Source of the DNA: Pseudomonas sp. CC120222-01a
Lineage (GTDB): Bacteria > Pseudomonadota > Gammaproteobacteria > Pseudomonadales > Pseudomonadaceae
Direction: 5' to 3'
Assembly (NCBI RefSeq): GCF_003097235.1
Contig: NZ_QEQQ01000002.1
Coordinates: 186,001-250,000, forward strand
DNA length: 64,000 nucleotides
Shown piece by piece: positions 63,368 to 64,000 of this stretch. The translations under genes were made by a program, and so were the position numbers. Positions within the stretch are counted from its first letter, which is position 1. Each line of letters starts with the position of its first letter. The notes beneath the pieces are model-generated. The model made no database searches. It saw only the letters and a program-made list of their open reading frames with translations, and was not told the DNA's origin.

Positions 63368-64000
63368 TCAGATCCGGAAGCTGCCTACCAGGTGCTTCAA
63401 CCGCTCGACCTGATGCTCCAGGTCGGTGCAGGCACGCAAGGTGCTCTGCAGGTTCTGCACCCCTTCCTGATTCAATGTATTGATTTCGGTGATGTCGACA
63501 TTGATCGACTCGACAACGGCCGTCTGCTCTTCGGTGGCGGTGGCCACCGACTGGTTCATGCCATCGATCTCGCCAATACGCTGGGTCACGCTGCCCAGGC
63601 GTTCGCCGGCCTGGTTGGCAATCCCCACGCTGTGGTCACTGTGCTCACGGCTCTGGTTCATGGTGCTGACCGCCACTTGTGCGCCGGCCTGCAGTTCTTC
63701 GATCAGGCGCTGTACCTGTTGTGCCGACTCCTGGGTACGGTGGGCCAGGTTGCGTACTTCATCGGCCACCACGGCAAAGCCACGCCCGGCCTCGCCGGCA
63801 CGGGCCGCTTCAATCGCGGCGTTGAGCGCCAGCAGGTTGGTCTGCTGGGAAATACCGCTGATCACATCGAGGATCTGGCCGATGTTGGCGGTGTGGGCAT
63901 TGAGCGTCTCGATGTTGCCGCACGAGTCGCTGATGCGTGCCGACAGCTGGTTCATCACATCGATGGTGCGCCCGACCACTTGCTGGCCGTCCTCGGCCAG
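63368..64000 (-). CDS. Methyl-accepting chemotaxis protein, C-terminal part
   Basis: Only the end of the gene (about 211 residues) is in the window; it continues past base 64000 as the frame stays open to the edge. It contains the conserved signalling tip ([43 protein letters not shown], separate motifs) that binds CheA and CheW, followed by the methylation helix. The ligand-binding part is outside, so its stimulus cannot be judged. Confidence 0.95.
   Translation of the reverse strand: MAEDGQQVVGRTIDVMNQLSARISDSCGNIETLNAHTANIGQILDVISGISQQTNLLALNAAIEAARAGEAGRGFAVVADEVRNLAHRTQESAQQVQRLIEELQAGAQVAVSTMNQSREHSDHSVGIANQAGERLGSVTQRIGEIDGMNQSVATATEEQTAVVESINVDITEINTLNQEGVQNLQSTLRACTDLEHQVERLKHLVGSFRI

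Overview
The window looks like chromosomal DNA of a Pseudomonas of the P. putida group. It is GC-rich. The gene order pieces aroB-damX-gltBD-hemE, gpmI-envC-ctpA, rhodanese-grxC-secB, glnA-ntrBC and betT/betIBA are pseudomonad. Many intergenic regions carry the paired REP palindromes typical of this group (cores resembling GCGGGTTTACCCGC, or CGGCCTTGTGTCGCG, next to GAGCGG/CCGCTC blocks). No rRNA, tRNA, CRISPR array, prophage or complete insertion sequence was found. This assignment rests on sequence resemblance and memory, not on a database search.

Layout. 1-10.5 kb: shikimate synthase aroB, cell-division protein damX, both subunits of glutamate synthase (gltB, gltD) and hemE. 10.6-21.9 kb: a chitin-active lytic polysaccharide monooxygenase (LPMO, AA10), a cytochrome b561-type membrane protein and a complete-looking type II secretion core gspC-D-E-F-G-H-I-J-K-L-M, packed with 1-4 base or larger overlaps. 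21.9-25.5 kb: a divergent MFS/LysR pair, an orphan ParA-type ATPase and trxC. 25.5-32.2 kb (minus strand): nhaP2, mscK and selO leading into trxC. 32.4-38.9 kb: choline-to-betaine genes betIBA facing the transporter betT, with a perfect BetI-type palindrome between them. 39-44.2 kb (minus): gpmI, envC-like, ctpA and a divergent polysaccharide deacetylase. 44.4-46.7 kb: rhodanese, grxC, secB, trmL and a small membrane protein. 47-51.4 kb (minus): glnA-ntrB-ntrC with sigma-54 and NtrC sites. 51.8-56.9 kb: thiI, typA and an exported PqaA-like protein. 56.9-58.7 kb: two small proteins of DUF3077/DUF6124 type, a strongly structured stretch and a near-perfect 87-bp inverted repeat, then a YkgJ-type cysteine-cluster gene. 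58.9-64 kb: glgP, fbp, a DUF924 gene and the C-terminal end of a chemotaxis receptor.

How the parts work together. Nitrogen assimilation is represented by both halves of the GS-GOGAT cycle plus its NtrBC control. Osmoadaptation is represented by betT/betIBA together with the K+/H+ antiporter NhaP2 and the MscK-type channel. The most distinctive block is the LPMO-cytochrome-T2SS cluster. Its order suggests a secreted chitin oxidase encoded beside its own export machine, with a membrane haem protein of unproven role. The least explained DNA is 57.6-58.3 kb and the three 60-bp tandem repeats at 46.7-46.85 kb.
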